NCBI GenBank assembly: GCA_965214235.1
Contig: CBDCBH010000002.1
Location: forward strand, 124,001 to 188,000
DNA: 64,000 nt
Origin: Ilyomonas sp965214235
GTDB taxonomy: Bacteria; Bacteroidota; Bacteroidia; Chitinophagales; Chitinophagaceae
Reading direction: 5' to 3'
Shown here: positions 62,872 to 64,000 of the stretch, one piece after another
How positions within the stretch are numbered: the stretch's first letter is position 1
Layout: each line of letters opens with the position of its first letter
The notes under the pieces: model-generated
Seen by the model: the letters and a program-made list of their open reading frames with translations, nothing else
What the model was told of the DNA's origin: nothing
The model's database searches: none
Position numbers and translations under genes: made by a program

Positions 62872-63966
62872 ATGAGCATGGATTTACAAAAACCTATCAT
62901 TGGTTTTTCAAGCGGCGATATAAACGGCATTGGTCTTGAAATTATCATTAAAACTTTAAATGATAATTACATTCTCGATATGTGTGTGCCGGTTATTTTC
63001 GCCAGCCAGAAAAGCCTTTTGTTTTATAAGAAAACGTTGCCCGATACCAGTTTTAATTTTCAGGTGATAAAAGATTTTACACGATTGCAGCAAAAACAAA
63101 TCAACCTGATACAAAGCTGGGAAGATGACGTGCAGATAGAACCCGGACGTTTAACAGATAACGGAGGTAAATATGCCTGGCGTTCCTTACAACAAGCCGC
63201 GCAAGCTTTAAAAGACGGGCATATTCATGGGCTTGTAACGGCACCCATTCACAAGAAAAATATACAAAGCGAAGAATTTAATTACAGCGGGCATACACCC
63301 TTCCTGAAGTCGTTTTTTGAGATGGAAGAAGTGGTGATGATATTGGCTGCCGATAACATGCGCGTGGCTCCTTTAACCGAGCATGTGCCTGTTGCTGAAA
63401 TAGTGAAATACATTACTAAGGAAAACATTTTACGCAAGCTTAAAATATTAAATTATAGCCTGCAAAAAGATTTTGATATTACGAAACCCAAGATAGCGGT
63501 GCTTGGTTTAAACCCACATGCCGGTGATGAAGGTTTGATTGGCAGCGAAGAAGAAACGGTTATTAAACCGGCTATCAAAGAAGCAAAGCAAAATAACATG
63601 ATGGTGTATGGACCGTTCAGCGCCGATGCGTTTTTTGCACGCGGTAGCTATGAAAAATTCGATGCTGTGCTGGCTATGTATCACGACCAGGGATTGATTC
63701 CTTTTAAATCATTAGCCATCGGCGATACGGTGAATTATACAGCCGGTTTACCTGCCGTGCGCACCAGCCCCGACCATGGCACTGCCTTTGATATTGCGGG
63801 CAAAGCCATTGCAGATGCGTCTTCTATGATGTCGGCTACCTTTCATTGTATCGACATTATACGCCGCAGAAATAATTATGAGGAGGCGCATAGCAATCCG
63901 CTTCGCCGCATGAGCCAGCGCATTCTTGCCAATGCGGAAGATGAAAGAGTGGAAGGAAATTTATGA
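62872..63966 (+). CDS. pdxA: 4-hydroxythreonine-4-phosphate dehydrogenase
   Basis: 364 residues; an NAD-dependent step of the DXP-dependent pyridoxal phosphate pathway. The metal-binding His residues are in SGHTPFLKSF and MYHDQGLIPFKSLA, with the late His in TSPDHGTAFDIAGK. NPHAGDEGLIGSEE is also typical. Two ATGs two codons apart (62872 and 62878) are possible starts. The stop overlaps the next start (ATGA), so the next gene is coupled. Confidence 0.95.
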   Translation: MSMDLQKPIIGFSSGDINGIGLEIIIKTLNDNYILDMCVPVIFASQKSLLFYKKTLPDTSFNFQVIKDFTRLQQKQINLIQSWEDDVQIEPGRLTDNGGKYAWRSLQQAAQALKDGHIHGLVTAPIHKKNIQSEEFNYSGHTPFLKSFFEMEEVVMILAADNMRVAPLTEHVPVAEIVKYITKENILRKLKILNYSLQKDFDITKPKIAVLGLNPHAGDEGLIGSEEETVIKPAIKEAKQNNMMVYGPFSADAFFARGSYEKFDAVLAMYHDQGLIPFKSLAIGDTVNYTAGLPAVRTSPDHGTAFDIAGKAIADASSMMSATFHCIDIIRRRNNYEEAHSNPLRRMSQRILANAEDERVEGNL

Positions 63967-64000
63967 TAGAAGACATTGTAACATACTTTACTGATGTCTC
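63963..64000 (+). CDS. start of a further gene, cut by the window edge
   Basis: Only 12 codons are visible (MIEDIVTYFTDV). The ATG overlaps the pdxA stop by 4 nt, the usual sign of translational coupling. Too short to identify. Confidence 0.45.
   Translation, partial: MIEDIVTYFTDV

Noticed and set aside
1..64000. Integrated prophage or intact conjugative element
   Set aside because: The fibre and S74 genes have signal peptides and no neighbouring capsid, tail, integrase or lysis genes; the only transfer gene is a broken remnant.

Overview
The window looks like chromosomal DNA of a Bacteroidota bacterium, most likely a Chitinophagaceae-type gliding, non-photosynthetic heterotroph (family-level inference). 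The reasons are: type IX secretion (T9SS) type A and type B C-terminal sorting domains, the coaBC/DUF4835/DUF4296 run, promoters of the Bacteroidota form (TTTG, about 20 nt, TAnnTTyG), almost no Shine-Dalgarno sequences, about 40 % GC, and a trpEGDCF-(GNAT)-BA operon.

Layout. 0-2.2 kb: 3' end of a PQQ/cytochrome c dehydrogenase, then two opposed arrays of a REP-like hairpin repeat beside a RAYT-type transposase. 2.2-7.0 kb: a GMC oxidoreductase, then ribokinase, a sugar transporter and an exported nucleoside hydrolase, which together read as nucleoside/ribose salvage. 7.0-12.3 kb: a TlpA-like thioredoxin protein and divergent cyanophycinase/cyanophycin synthetase genes whose shared promoter region is bounded by a perfect 23-bp inverted repeat. 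12.4-14.4 kb: a KAP NTPase gene cut off by an IS5-family element. 14.6-17.1 kb: a Mg2+ P-type ATPase. 17.5-27.4 kb: a minus-strand stress block (phosphoketolase, an internally deleted copper ATPase gene, an eRF1-like protein, a Lys-rich small protein, PRC-barrel, UspA, YceI, BON, cupin, AraC). 27.6-39.5 kb: decayed relaxase and HU-like genes around three very large surface proteins (a T9SS cargo, a YadA-head/S74 fibre, and a 1657-residue fibre with three near-identical modules). 39.5-41.9 kb: a Kir-like channel with an abnormal selectivity filter facing a BLUF photoreceptor, then two tRNA-Ser genes. 42-51.6 kb: DUF4105/hydrolase, a helical unknown, a gliding-type PKD protein, coaBC, and rpmI-rplT. 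51.7-64 kb: zinc alcohol dehydrogenase, the complete trp operon, bioA and pdxA.

The strongest observation is a complete ribosome-mediated trp attenuator ahead of trpE: a 20-codon leader peptide with three consecutive Trp codons, an antiterminator arm lying in the end of the leader reading frame, and a 13-bp terminator with a T-run. The second is a 12-mer, GTTTGTTTTTAC (and its T-ending form), found at least fourteen times in this 64 kb in both orientations, inside and outside genes and in several reading frames; this is far above chance and not explained by the genes.

Decay is concentrated in a few places: the KAP gene (IS plus loss of the 3' part), the copper ATPase (core deleted), the relaxase-like remnant and the HU-like gene (several frameshifts).
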